Position numbers and translations under genes: made by a program. A stretch of 37,982 nucleotides of DNA, taken from assembly GCA_024635875.1 (NCBI GenBank), contig JAGXIC010000092.1, positions 1-37,982 on the forward strand. Direction: 5' to 3'. Shown here in pieces: positions 16,573 to 24,049 of this stretch. The notes under the pieces were generated by a model. It did no database searches and was not told where the DNA came from. It worked only from the letters and a program-made list of their open reading frames with translations. The number at the start of each line of letters is the position of its first letter. Position 1 is the stretch's first letter. This stretch comes from Pricia sp. (GTDB lineage: Bacteria; Bacteroidota; Bacteroidia; Flavobacteriales; Flavobacteriaceae).

Positions 16573-18096
16573 ATGCCCATCATAGGAAACATTATCAAAG
16601 GCTTTATCGAGGTTCGGGACAAATTGGCCGACGATAAAAATCATGTAGAGGAACAACGGAAAGTCCTTGAGCGATTGTTGAAAACGGCCAAGGATACCGC
16701 CTTCGGAAAACATTACCGATTCACCGAAATTCTGGAATCCGAACAGTTGCGAAAGACCTTTGCCGATGCGATTCCCTACCACGATTATAATAAAATCGAT
16801 TCAGCATGGTGGCAAAAGCTGCACGATGGCGAAAAAGATGTCACCTGGCCGGGCGTTCCGGATTATTTTGCGCTGAGCTCGGGTACTACGGGAACGACCA
16901 GTAAGCGAATTCCGGTAACCGATGCAATGATTGCTTCCATTCGCGATGCGGGTATTCAACAGGTATATGCATTGAGCAATTTCGATCTGCCCTCCGATTT
17001 TTTTGAAAAAGGTATTTTGATGCTGGGCAGTTCCACCGATCTGGAGGAGGTCGAAGGCCATAAAGAGGGGGAGATCAGCGGTATCAGCGCAAGCAATATT
17101 CCCACTTGGTTCAGAGGATATTACAAGCCCGGCCAGGACATATCGTCCATTGAGGATTGGGACGAAAAGGTGCAGAAAATCGCCGAAGAGGCTTCTAGTT
17201 GGGATATCGGCGGCCTGAGCGGCATCCCCTCATGGATGGAGCTGATGCTGCAAAAGGTCATCGAATTTAATGGTGCGGAGAACATCCACGAGATTTGGCC
17301 CAATCTGCAAGTGTATACTTCGGGTGGCGTTGCTTTTGGACCTTATGAAAAGAGTTTCAATGCATTATTGGGTAAGCCAATTACAGTCATCGATACCTAT
17401 TTGGCCTCTGAAGGTTTTATCGCCTTTCAGTCCCGGCCCGATACCGATTCGATGGGGCTGGTGACCGATGGTGGCATCTACTTTGAGTTCGTGCCTTTTA
17501 ATCCTGAATATATCGAACAAGACGGTTCCTTGTCCGACGATGCTCCTTCCCTCACTCTTTCCGAGGTGCAACTGGACCAAGATTATGTGTTAATTATCAG
17601 TACCGTATCCGGGGCGTGGCGCTACTTGATCGGCGACACCATTGCGTTTACCGATATCGAAAAGGCGGAAATCAAGATTACGGGTCGTACCAAGTTTTTC
17701 TTGAACACGGTAGGTTCGCAGTTATCCGTAAATAAGCTGAACGATGCGGTACAGCATTTGGAGGAGGAGTTTGCCATAAAAATTCCCGAATACACCCTAT
17801 GCGCCAAACGGATCGATGGCGAATTCTACCATTGTTGGTATATGGGTACGGAAGATAATACGGCGGATACGAAACTGGCCAGTGCCTTGGACAAATATCT
17901 GAAAAGTGCCAATAACAATTATAAGGTCGCGCGAACAAAAGCCCTGAAAGGCGTCAAGGTCACCACGGTCGCCCCTAAGGTCTTCAGCGATTGGAACGGC
18001 AGGAACAAAAAGAAAGGTGGTCAGGTGAAGATGGAGCGTGTGATGGAGGAGGAGAAGTTTCGGGAATGGGAGGCATTTGTTGAAAGTGGACAGTAG
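16573..18096 (+). CDS. GH3-family acyl-adenylate-forming enzyme
   Basis: A 507-aa member of the GH3 auxin-responsive promoter family, part of the ANL adenylating-enzyme superfamily. The ATP-binding P-loop motif SSGTTGTTSKRIPVT is visible near residue 98; further conserved segments are VYTSGGVAFGPYE, YLASEGFIAFQ and WRYLIGDTIAF, with the C-terminal FFLNTVGSQLS and a late GGQVKMERVM. Plant GH3 proteins conjugate amino acids to acyl acids; bacterial members are conserved in Bacteroidota but their substrates are mostly unknown. I chose ATG 16573 (MPIIGNIIKGF), the usual start; the frame is open further upstream but overlaps the sulfatase end. It starts 104 bp after the second sulfatase, so co-transcription is possible. 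A link to sulfated substrates is not supported. Confidence 0.88.
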   Translation: MPIIGNIIKGFIEVRDKLADDKNHVEEQRKVLERLLKTAKDTAFGKHYRFTEILESEQLRKTFADAIPYHDYNKIDSAWWQKLHDGEKDVTWPGVPDYFALSSGTTGTTSKRIPVTDAMIASIRDAGIQQVYALSNFDLPSDFFEKGILMLGSSTDLEEVEGHKEGEISGISASNIPTWFRGYYKPGQDISSIEDWDEKVQKIAEEASSWDIGGLSGIPSWMELMLQKVIEFNGAENIHEIWPNLQVYTSGGVAFGPYEKSFNALLGKPITVIDTYLASEGFIAFQSRPDTDSMGLVTDGGIYFEFVPFNPEYIEQDGSLSDDAPSLTLSEVQLDQDYVLIISTVSGAWRYLIGDTIAFTDIEKAEIKITGRTKFFLNTVGSQLSVNKLNDAVQHLEEEFAIKIPEYTLCAKRIDGEFYHCWYMGTEDNTADTKLASALDKYLKSANNNYKVARTKALKGVKVTTVAPKVFSDWNGRNKKKGGQVKMERVMEEEKFREWEAFVESGQ

Positions 18097-18107
18097 GCAG
18101 GGAGGAA

Positions 18108-18193
18108 GTTCTGAGTTCAGAGTTCTTGCAATTTTAGCATATAGCATCTCGGACCGATTTTTTACTACCGACTACGACTGCTATTGACTACTC
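18108..18193. repeat. Degenerate short-period repeats between convergent genes
   Basis: GTTCTGAGTTCAGAGTTC (18108-18125) contains the perfect inverted repeat TCTGA-GT-TCAGA and repeated GTTC units. Farther on, 18163-18193 holds imperfect GACTAC/GACTGC units that run over the stop codon of the minus-strand peptidase gene. No standard terminator is seen between these convergent genes. Confidence 0.4.
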
Positions 18194-18796
18194 TGCGGAA
18201 TCCGAAGCATTTTCCCGTTTCTCGACCATTACCATAATCTCTTCCGGCGATAGATAAAACCTGCGGATACGGGCCTTGTACTTTTCCTGAATTTCAGCGT
18301 TGTCGAGAATAAAGTTTTTGGTGTCGACGATATATGATCCCATTCCATGGGAAACGGCATAGGTGTCGGCTGCACGTTCGGCTTCCTTAAGATACGAACC
18401 GGAAAATGTGTATTTGGCACCGAACCAAATGAGGTTGAGGCTGCTTCGATCCTGATAGTCCATGATATGGCCCAACTCGTGGCCCAGCCATCCGATCATT
18501 ATATTTTTGGGGACATCCTTGGTCAAATATTCCTTACCTGAAATCTTTATTTTTTTGCTGATCAGCACAACATATTCCCGTTTTTTCCTGGATTTAAAAA
18601 GACTCCCGAATATAGGTTGCGCCTGCATGGTAGATTTTTTGATATTCTTTTTAAACTTAAAGGTTATCGGGGTATTCTCTAATTCCGGATAATGGGAAAG
18701 TGCGATGCGCGCCTCTTCTAGAATAGAATCGGGTACGATGTGTTGGGCGTTCAAAGCAATTTGGGTCATAAAAAAAAGCAGGGTTAAACGGAGCAT
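18188..18796 (-). CDS. M48-like (HExxH) metallopeptidase, secreted or periplasmic
   Basis: A 202-aa protein from the chosen ATG 18796 (MLRLTLLFFMTQIALNAQ, a clean signal peptide). The frame extends to 18895, but those residues look like untranslated leader. The zinc motif is HELGH (H106, E107, H110), followed by EAERAADTYA (E138 or E140 as third ligand, D144), the gluzincin arrangement found in M48 peptidases. The protein is short for M48 and has no extra membrane helices. The exposed catalytic domain probably acts in the periplasm, perhaps in protein quality control; the substrate is unknown. A 7-of-8 -7 box (CATTTTTG on the minus strand, 18835-18842) sits 38 nt before the chosen start, supporting it. 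The gene is convergent with the GH3 gene. Confidence 0.8.
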   Translation of the reverse strand: MLRLTLLFFMTQIALNAQHIVPDSILEEARIALSHYPELENTPITFKFKKNIKKSTMQAQPIFGSLFKSRKKREYVVLISKKIKISGKEYLTKDVPKNIMIGWLGHELGHIMDYQDRSSLNLIWFGAKYTFSGSYLKEAERAADTYAVSHGMGSYIVDTKNFILDNAEIQEKYKARIRRFYLSPEEIMVMVEKRENASDSAE

Positions 18797-18834
18797 TTTT
18801 ACTGGATATGATGGTAAGATTAGAAATTTAAGTG

Positions 18835-18842
18835 CAAAAATG
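18835..18842 (-). promoter_or_regulatory. candidate -7 box for the metallopeptidase gene
   Basis: On the minus strand CATTTTTG differs from TAnnTTTG only at its first base. It stands 38 nt before the chosen ATG. No TTG is visible at the -33 spacing, so confidence is low. Confidence 0.3.
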
Positions 18843-19061
18843 ATACCGTTGATTGTTGAAATAACGATTACTTTAAATGTATTGTAATAGTACATCCCTA
18901 TGCGCGGATCAATATAAATAAAAGAATATAAGTTGACCGCAATTTATGCGTATCGGTCAAACATTATTCGAAAAACGTCATATCTTTCACAACGGAACAC
19001 CTTTCTTCATCTAAAATGGTGTTACTATTGTTAACGCCATTTGCCGAAAATCCGTATACTG

Positions 19062-20630
19062 ATGTCCTTAAATCTGAAAAAAAATCCTGTAGTACGTGTC
19101 TTGTTTGTGCTTATGCTGCTATTTATCGTTTTAGTGATTCTTGCGCAGATTAGCGCGAAACGTGCAGTAGCCGATTTTTTGGAACGGAAACTGCCGCCGC
19201 ATGTACAATTGAAATACGAAGATATGGATGCCAATGTGTTGAGCGGCAGTATTGGTTTACGGGATATTTCCCTTGATTTTTATGCTAGGAACTCAAAGCT
19301 ATTGAATACATCGGTCAAGATGGACGCTTTTACGCTGGAAGGGCTGGGTTATTTTGATTTTCTGTTCCATAATAAAATAGATGTCCGGCAATTACTTTTA
19401 AGAAATCCTCAAGTACGGTATTATCCGTATCGGGAATCGCCTAAGACCAATGTGGAGCCCGAGGGCGTGGTTAAGCTATTAAGGGGAATAGCGGTCGCGA
19501 AATTATCTATTGAGAACGGTCGGCTAAATCTGTATCGGCAAGGTGAGGATAGTGTCGTCTTATCGGTCAAAAATTTTGATCTGTTCGTAGAGGATGCCCG
19601 AACGGGACCCGAACTGATTACCAAAAAGATACCCGTAGCATATGAAAACTATGAGCTGAATGCTGATTCGCTCTATGTCAACCTCGGTGACTTTGAAAAA
19701 CTCGATGCAACAACCATACTTTGGAATCGGAATCATGCGAAAATTACAGGCCTGCAACTCCAATCCAAATACGATAGAAATGAACTTTCCGAACACTTGA
19801 CCACAGAGCGTGATCACATCGATTTGACAATTCCGGAAATGCATTTGGATTCCATCAGGTTTGGTTTTGAAAGGGACACCTTTTTTATTAAAACGGGAAC
19901 GGGTACCATAAGAAAACCAAATTTGGAGATGTATCGTGTCAAATTGATTGCCGACGATAACACGGAAAAAAAAATGTACAGTCGTAGCATTCGCGAATTG
20001 CCCATCCACCTAAATGTGCCGAAATTTGAAATTTTGGAGGGTAAAATAAAGTATAGCGAGCGGGTGGTAGCTGTTACTGATCCCGGTACTCTATCTTTCG
20101 AAAAATTGAATGCGACCCTATCGAACATTTCGAACACCTATCCTTCTGGCGGTAAGACTACCATAAATGCCGAAGCTAAATTTATGGGAAATGCTGACAT
20201 GACCTTAGATTGGTCTTTTGATGTCAATCGCACCAATGATGCGTTTTTGGCTTCTGGTACGGTCTCTAGCTTTAATACCGCAAGTATAAATCCTTTTCTG
20301 GTATCGAATCTTAGGGCCAAGGCGAGCGGCACGATCGACCAGTTGTATTTTACCGTCAGTGGGAATTCTGTTTCCTCGGCTGGGGATATGAGAATGAAAT
20401 ATGACGACTTTAGGTTTCAAGTACTTAAAAAGGATAGGTCGGGAATCAACAAGTTTCTCACCACCGTAGGTAATCTCTTTGTGAACAGTGGATCGAATAC
20501 CGATGCGGAAGGTTTTCGCTATGGGGGTATTCATGCCGAACGGGACGCCACCAAGTCTTTTTTCAATTATATTTGGATGAATATCCGTGACGGAACGATA
20601 AGCGTTCTGACGGGTGATGGGGAGAAGTAG
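19062..20630 (+). CDS. AsmA/DUF748-like envelope protein
   Basis: A 522-aa protein from ATG 19062 (MSLNLKKNPVVRVLF); the frame also opens at a TTG, 19041, without added support. One N-terminal membrane anchor (~residues 9-30, VLFVLMLLFIVLVILAQ) is followed by a long, beta-rich extracytoplasmic region: alternating hydrophobic pattern with segments like GSIGLRDISLDF, LSIENGRLNLYR and FEILEGKIKY. The layout matches AsmA-like/DUF748 proteins, which form elongated beta-groove structures and are tied to lipid transport between membranes in other Gram-negatives. Length and repeats fit that reading but no single decisive motif exists. A Cys-less ArsC-like gene and a second DUF748-like gene follow on the same strand. 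Confidence 0.72.
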   Translation: MSLNLKKNPVVRVLFVLMLLFIVLVILAQISAKRAVADFLERKLPPHVQLKYEDMDANVLSGSIGLRDISLDFYARNSKLLNTSVKMDAFTLEGLGYFDFLFHNKIDVRQLLLRNPQVRYYPYRESPKTNVEPEGVVKLLRGIAVAKLSIENGRLNLYRQGEDSVVLSVKNFDLFVEDARTGPELITKKIPVAYENYELNADSLYVNLGDFEKLDATTILWNRNHAKITGLQLQSKYDRNELSEHLTTERDHIDLTIPEMHLDSIRFGFERDTFFIKTGTGTIRKPNLEMYRVKLIADDNTEKKMYSRSIRELPIHLNVPKFEILEGKIKYSERVVAVTDPGTLSFEKLNATLSNISNTYPSGGKTTINAEAKFMGNADMTLDWSFDVNRTNDAFLASGTVSSFNTASINPFLVSNLRAKASGTIDQLYFTVSGNSVSSAGDMRMKYDDFRFQVLKKDRSGINKFLTTVGNLFVNSGSNTDAEGFRYGGIHAERDATKSFFNYIWMNIRDGTISVLTGDGEK

Positions 20631-20803
20631 TAGCGGTATCTTTAATCGATTTAGAACGAAACTATAATACCATCTTACCGATACGGAATGCATGAAAGGG
20701 TCAAAAGAAATGAATTTCGGGTTGCGAGCTGTAAAAGATTCTTTTTATATTATCTTTTTAATCAAACCACAGACACAGAGTTCTATTGACAAATCAGTAA
20801 TTC

Positions 20804-20826
20804 ATAATAATAATAATAATAATAAT
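20804..20826 (+). repeat. (ATA)n trinucleotide microsatellite in a 5' region
   Basis: A pure run of ATA units, about 7.7 copies (23 bp), ends 17 bp before ATG 20844. A TTGACA-like hexamer stands at 20786-20791, so the repeat would occupy the -10/leader region of any promoter there. Being non-coding, changes in copy number would alter promoter spacing or leader length instead of reading frame. Confidence 0.85.
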
Positions 20827-20843
20827 CAATAATCTTCACCATA

Positions 20844-21263
20844 ATGGGCATAATTGCAAAAGACGACAATCAGATTACCTTATATTATAATTCAGAAACC
20901 TCAATCGGAAAACAGACACTAGGATATGTCGAATCTTCGGAGCGGGAAATTTTAACCGTTGACATCTCAAAAACCAAGGTCACGGGAACGCAGTGGACCG
21001 AGCTGGCCGCCGGGGTTCAAATTCCTATCCGGGAGTTGGTCGACCAAGACCATCCCGAATTCAAAAAAGCCTATGGATCCCAAAAAGTCGACCTTGACGA
21101 ACACGACTGGTTAAGGATCTTGGAAAAAACACCATCGGTACTGGCCTATCCAATTGCTATACAGGGAAAGCGTTTTTTGGCCATTAAAAATCCATCCGAT
21201 TTCGCCAAATTCATTGAAAGCGATAGTGCGGGGATTGAAAAGCCTTATAAAAAGCCAAAGTAA
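20844..21263 (+). CDS. ArsC/Spx-fold protein lacking the catalytic cysteine
   Basis: A 139-aa protein that I align with the ArsC family: ITLYYNSETSIGKQTLGYV (residues 11-29) matches the start of arsenate reductases (IYHNPxCGTSRNTL), and LAYPIAIQGKRFLAIKNPSDFAKFI matches the later RPI-x-dG-x-iGRP segment. The position of the catalytic Cys is occupied by T19, and the whole protein has no cysteine. It therefore cannot be a standard thiol-dependent arsenate reductase. A structural, regulatory (Spx-like) or pterin/thiol-independent role is possible; none is shown. Proteins of this kind are, to my memory, found across Flavobacteriaceae, often annotated as arsenate reductase or glutaredoxin. It stands alone between two AsmA/DUF748-like genes, preceded by the microsatellite. 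Confidence 0.7.
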   Translation: MGIIAKDDNQITLYYNSETSIGKQTLGYVESSEREILTVDISKTKVTGTQWTELAAGVQIPIRELVDQDHPEFKKAYGSQKVDLDEHDWLRILEKTPSVLAYPIAIQGKRFLAIKNPSDFAKFIESDSAGIEKPYKKPK

Positions 21264-21334
21264 CAGCTATTAAAAGGGAACGGTATTGTTGTATGCGTTG
21301 GTAAGGATTTTATTCAGTATATAATACAACCAAA

Positions 21335-22462
21335 ATGGTTAACGAAAGCAAAAAAAGAAAATCCTACAAAAAAAAGCGGTACACAGTACCCATAGTCATT
21401 ATCGTGATTCTCGTTGTGTTTCGGCTCTGTTTGCCCTACATCGTCAAAAATTACGTAAACGGGGTTTTGGCCGATATCCCCGGCTATTACGGCCAAGTTA
21501 AAGATATCGATATTTCCCTGATTCGAGGAGCCTATGTGATCGATAGCCTCTACCTCAATACCGTTGACGGCAATTCGGAAGTACCCTTTCTCAATCTGGG
21601 CGTTACCGATATTTCGGTGGAATGGAAATCGTTGTTCAAGGGAAAAATAGTCAGTGAGATCGTGATGACCCGACCACAGTTCATCTACGTTTTCGAAGAC
21701 CAACAAACGGATAGTCTCGCCGAGGCCGATGTTGACGATTGGACCAAGGCCTTGACCGACATAGTGCCCATAGATATCAATAATTTGAAAATTATAGAGG
21801 GCAAAGCGGCTTTCGTACAATTGACCGCAGACCCCAGTATCGATTTGTATCTGAACAATATCGATCTCACCGCCACCAATCTTCGGAATGTGATCCGAGA
21901 TGGTCGTGAACTTCCTTCCGAGGTTCATGCGACCGCAAACTCCATAGGCAACGGACAGGTTAAAATGGACGGGGCTATGGATATCGTAAAGGAAATTCCA
22001 GATATGGATATTTCCTTTTCTCTTGAAAATGCTTCGGTCACCGCCCTAAACGATTTCACGAACTATTATGCCGGTATCGATTTTGCAGAGGGTAATTTTA
22101 ACCTCTATAGTGAAATTGCGATAGCCGATGGCTTTTTGACCGGCTATATCAAACCCCTTCTCAAAGACTCAAAGCTCATCGAAAAAGAGGATAAGTTCTT
22201 TGAAAAATTATGGGAAGGTTTTGTGGGCTTTTTCAAGTTTGTACTCAAAAATCAGGGTAACAATACCTTGGCCACTAAAGTGCCGATCGAGGGCGACCTT
22301 AACGCGGTAGAATCCAAAATCTGGCCAACGATTTTCAATATATTCAAAAACGCCTGGATCAGCGCTTACCAAGGTATCGTTGACGATGAGGTTACTTTTG
22401 AGGATGCCGAGAACCAAGGAAAGTCCGAAAAGAAGAAGTCTGACAAAAAGAAAAATAAATAA
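21335..22462 (+). CDS. DUF748/AsmA-like membrane-anchored protein
   Basis: A 375-aa protein. A lysine-rich cytoplasmic tail (KKRKSYKKKRY) is followed by a membrane helix (~residues 18-34, VPIVIIVILVVFRLCLP), then an extracytoplasmic beta-rich domain with the family-like segments DIDISLIRGAYVIDSLYL, LGVTDISVEWKSLFKGKIV and VMTRPQFIYVFE. The C-terminus is a Lys/Glu/Asp-rich tail (KKKSDKKKNK). The DUF748 reading is based on the pattern of INxGxxxIxDL-type strands. Its role is probably envelope maintenance or lipid handling, as for AsmA relatives. It follows the ArsC-like gene by 71 bp on the same strand; together with the 522-aa relative upstream it makes an envelope-related group. Confidence 0.78.
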   Translation: MVNESKKRKSYKKKRYTVPIVIIVILVVFRLCLPYIVKNYVNGVLADIPGYYGQVKDIDISLIRGAYVIDSLYLNTVDGNSEVPFLNLGVTDISVEWKSLFKGKIVSEIVMTRPQFIYVFEDQQTDSLAEADVDDWTKALTDIVPIDINNLKIIEGKAAFVQLTADPSIDLYLNNIDLTATNLRNVIRDGRELPSEVHATANSIGNGQVKMDGAMDIVKEIPDMDISFSLENASVTALNDFTNYYAGIDFAEGNFNLYSEIAIADGFLTGYIKPLLKDSKLIEKEDKFFEKLWEGFVGFFKFVLKNQGNNTLATKVPIEGDLNAVESKIWPTIFNIFKNAWISAYQGIVDDEVTFEDAENQGKSEKKKSDKKKNK

Positions 22463-22534
22463 AGTAACCCATACAAAAAGCCGATTTTACATTCGAAAAT
22501 CAACTTTGCCCAGTGCTGATATCCCCATTGAAAA

Positions 22535-23551
22535 TTAAGCCATTACAGGAGCTGCCTTCTTATTATCCTGATACATCTTGGGGCTTACCTTATAGCGTCG
22601 CTTGAATATTTTTGAGAAATAACTTCTACTGGACAGACCTACGGTATAGACGATTTCGGAGATGTTCATATCCGTGGTCGAAATCAGTCGTTCTGCCGTG
22701 TTCAATCGTTCGTTACGAATAAAATCGGAGACCGTAGTATTATGCAATAGTTTGAAACCCTCCTGCAGTTTGCTTGCCGAGATACCGCAATCTACACATA
22801 TCGATTTAATCGAATATTGTACTTCTGGATGCTTTTCGATATCGCGGGAAATATTCTTAATACTGTTCAACTCGTTTTTGGTCAGAGATCCGGTGGGATT
22901 TTGCTCGTCTTCCAAATCAGATTGAAGATGCTGTATTTCCATGGCAAGCGTAAGGTTCAATATACCTTCGACCAATAGTTTTTTGACAATGCCCTTCTGA
23001 TTGATCTTTCCGATCTGTGCCAGTTGCTCACCGATTCTCAAATTATAGGTGCCAAAGTAGTTTAAGGGCTCTTCTTGGCCTTTTGAGAACAAGGCGTACA
23101 TCTGCTGTCTGAGAGTTTCGGTATCTTGGATTGTCGCATCGTCGATGACCCTAATGACGCACAGCTTTACCTTTTGCCCACCGGGAAAAATTAGCGCGCT
23201 GGTATCGCCGGCACCGCCTAAAATGGCGGTCTGAAATTCGTCCAACATCGTTAAGCTCGTCGAACTGCCGAAACTCTGTTGTACGGTTCCCTTAAGCCCA
23301 TACATAAAATAGATGGGTTTCGAGGGACTTGGGTCATTAACCATCTTGAACGCTTCGTTGAAAACAACCTCGTATTGCATAAACGAAAGTCCGCCTTCAA
23401 GTTGAATTCCGGTTATGGTACCAGAACCGAAATCGTTATCGAATTGCAACACCCTTTCGCTATCGTAACTGGAAACCGAACCGCCCAGAAAGACGTTGGT
23501 CGTATTAATGTTTTTGTCAATGGCATTGGAAGTCAGTCGTAAGGTTTTCAT
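22535..23551 (-). CDS. AraC family transcriptional regulator
   Basis: A 338-aa DNA-binding regulator. The C-terminal ~100 residues are the double helix-turn-helix AraC domain: SIKSICVDCGISASKLQEGF (first HTH), then RLNTAERLISTTDMNISEIV and YTVGLSSRSYFSKIFKRRYK with VSPKMYQ. The N-terminal ~230 residues look like a cupin-type or ligand-binding domain without a recognised family; a pattern LSFMQYEVVFNEAF and GGQKVKLCVIRV suggests a beta-rich sensing module. Its target and ligand are unknown. A small ORF (23596-23796) lies 44 bp upstream on the same strand and could be co-transcribed. The next plus-strand gene ends convergently at 22462. Confidence 0.9.
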   Translation of the reverse strand: MKTLRLTSNAIDKNINTTNVFLGGSVSSYDSERVLQFDNDFGSGTITGIQLEGGLSFMQYEVVFNEAFKMVNDPSPSKPIYFMYGLKGTVQQSFGSSTSLTMLDEFQTAILGGAGDTSALIFPGGQKVKLCVIRVIDDATIQDTETLRQQMYALFSKGQEEPLNYFGTYNLRIGEQLAQIGKINQKGIVKKLLVEGILNLTLAMEIQHLQSDLEDEQNPTGSLTKNELNSIKNISRDIEKHPEVQYSIKSICVDCGISASKLQEGFKLLHNTTVSDFIRNERLNTAERLISTTDMNISEIVYTVGLSSRSYFSKIFKRRYKVSPKMYQDNKKAAPVMA

Positions 23552-23595
23552 TTTCGTATTTCTTTTTTGTATTTAGGAATCGTCTACCGGCGCGC

Positions 23596-23796
23596 TCATC
23601 GCAACACCTTCTTGTTTTGTCCGTCGGTGCGGCCGTCTGACTTTAATTGGTCTTCTTCGGAGGCGTTCTTTCGGTCTTCGGATACTTTCTGATTGGTGCT
23701 CCCGACAATAAAGTTTTCGGGAAGTTCGATGTGCTCTTTTTGCACTCGTTTTTTTGGCTTCCTTCCTATGGCGAAAAATTTTCTGATTTTGGTCAT
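23596..23796 (-). CDS. Small hydrophilic hypothetical protein
   Basis: A 66-aa lysine/arginine-rich protein (start MTKIRKFFAIGRKPKKRVQ), with a proline-containing middle (HIELPENFIVGS) and a polar, low-complexity C-terminal tail (SEDRKNASEEDQLKSDGRTD). No signal peptide, membrane segment or known domain. It starts ATG 23796 and ends 44 bp before the AraC gene, in the same direction. A GACTTTTG box (7 of 8 to TAnnTTTG) lies shortly upstream on the minus strand, which raises the chance that it is real. I do not recognise it; chance ORF remains possible. Confidence 0.42.
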   Translation of the reverse strand: MTKIRKFFAIGRKPKKRVQKEHIELPENFIVGSTNQKVSEDRKNASEEDQLKSDGRTDGQNKKVLR

Positions 23797-24049
23797 GCCC
23801 CTAAATTGTTAAGCTGCTGCAAAAGTCGGACGTAAGAGAAAGAATAGTGTTATACAATCTCTGAAATTTGTTATATAATTTTTGAAAATCAGGATAAGAT
23901 ACCGATTAAGTGCAAGATGGACAAGACGAACAACCGTTTACGTGGTAAATATATGTTAAAAGAAAACCCCTGAAATGGCAGGACGAATGTGCATCCGGAC
24001 AGGGATTTTGTACCGCGCGGATAATTAACGGGTATGAAGATCACGATAT

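Noticed and set aside
22483-22505. GATTTT/AAAATC hairpin after the DUF748 gene as a terminator
   Set aside because: The stem is short and AT-only and is not followed by a T-run.
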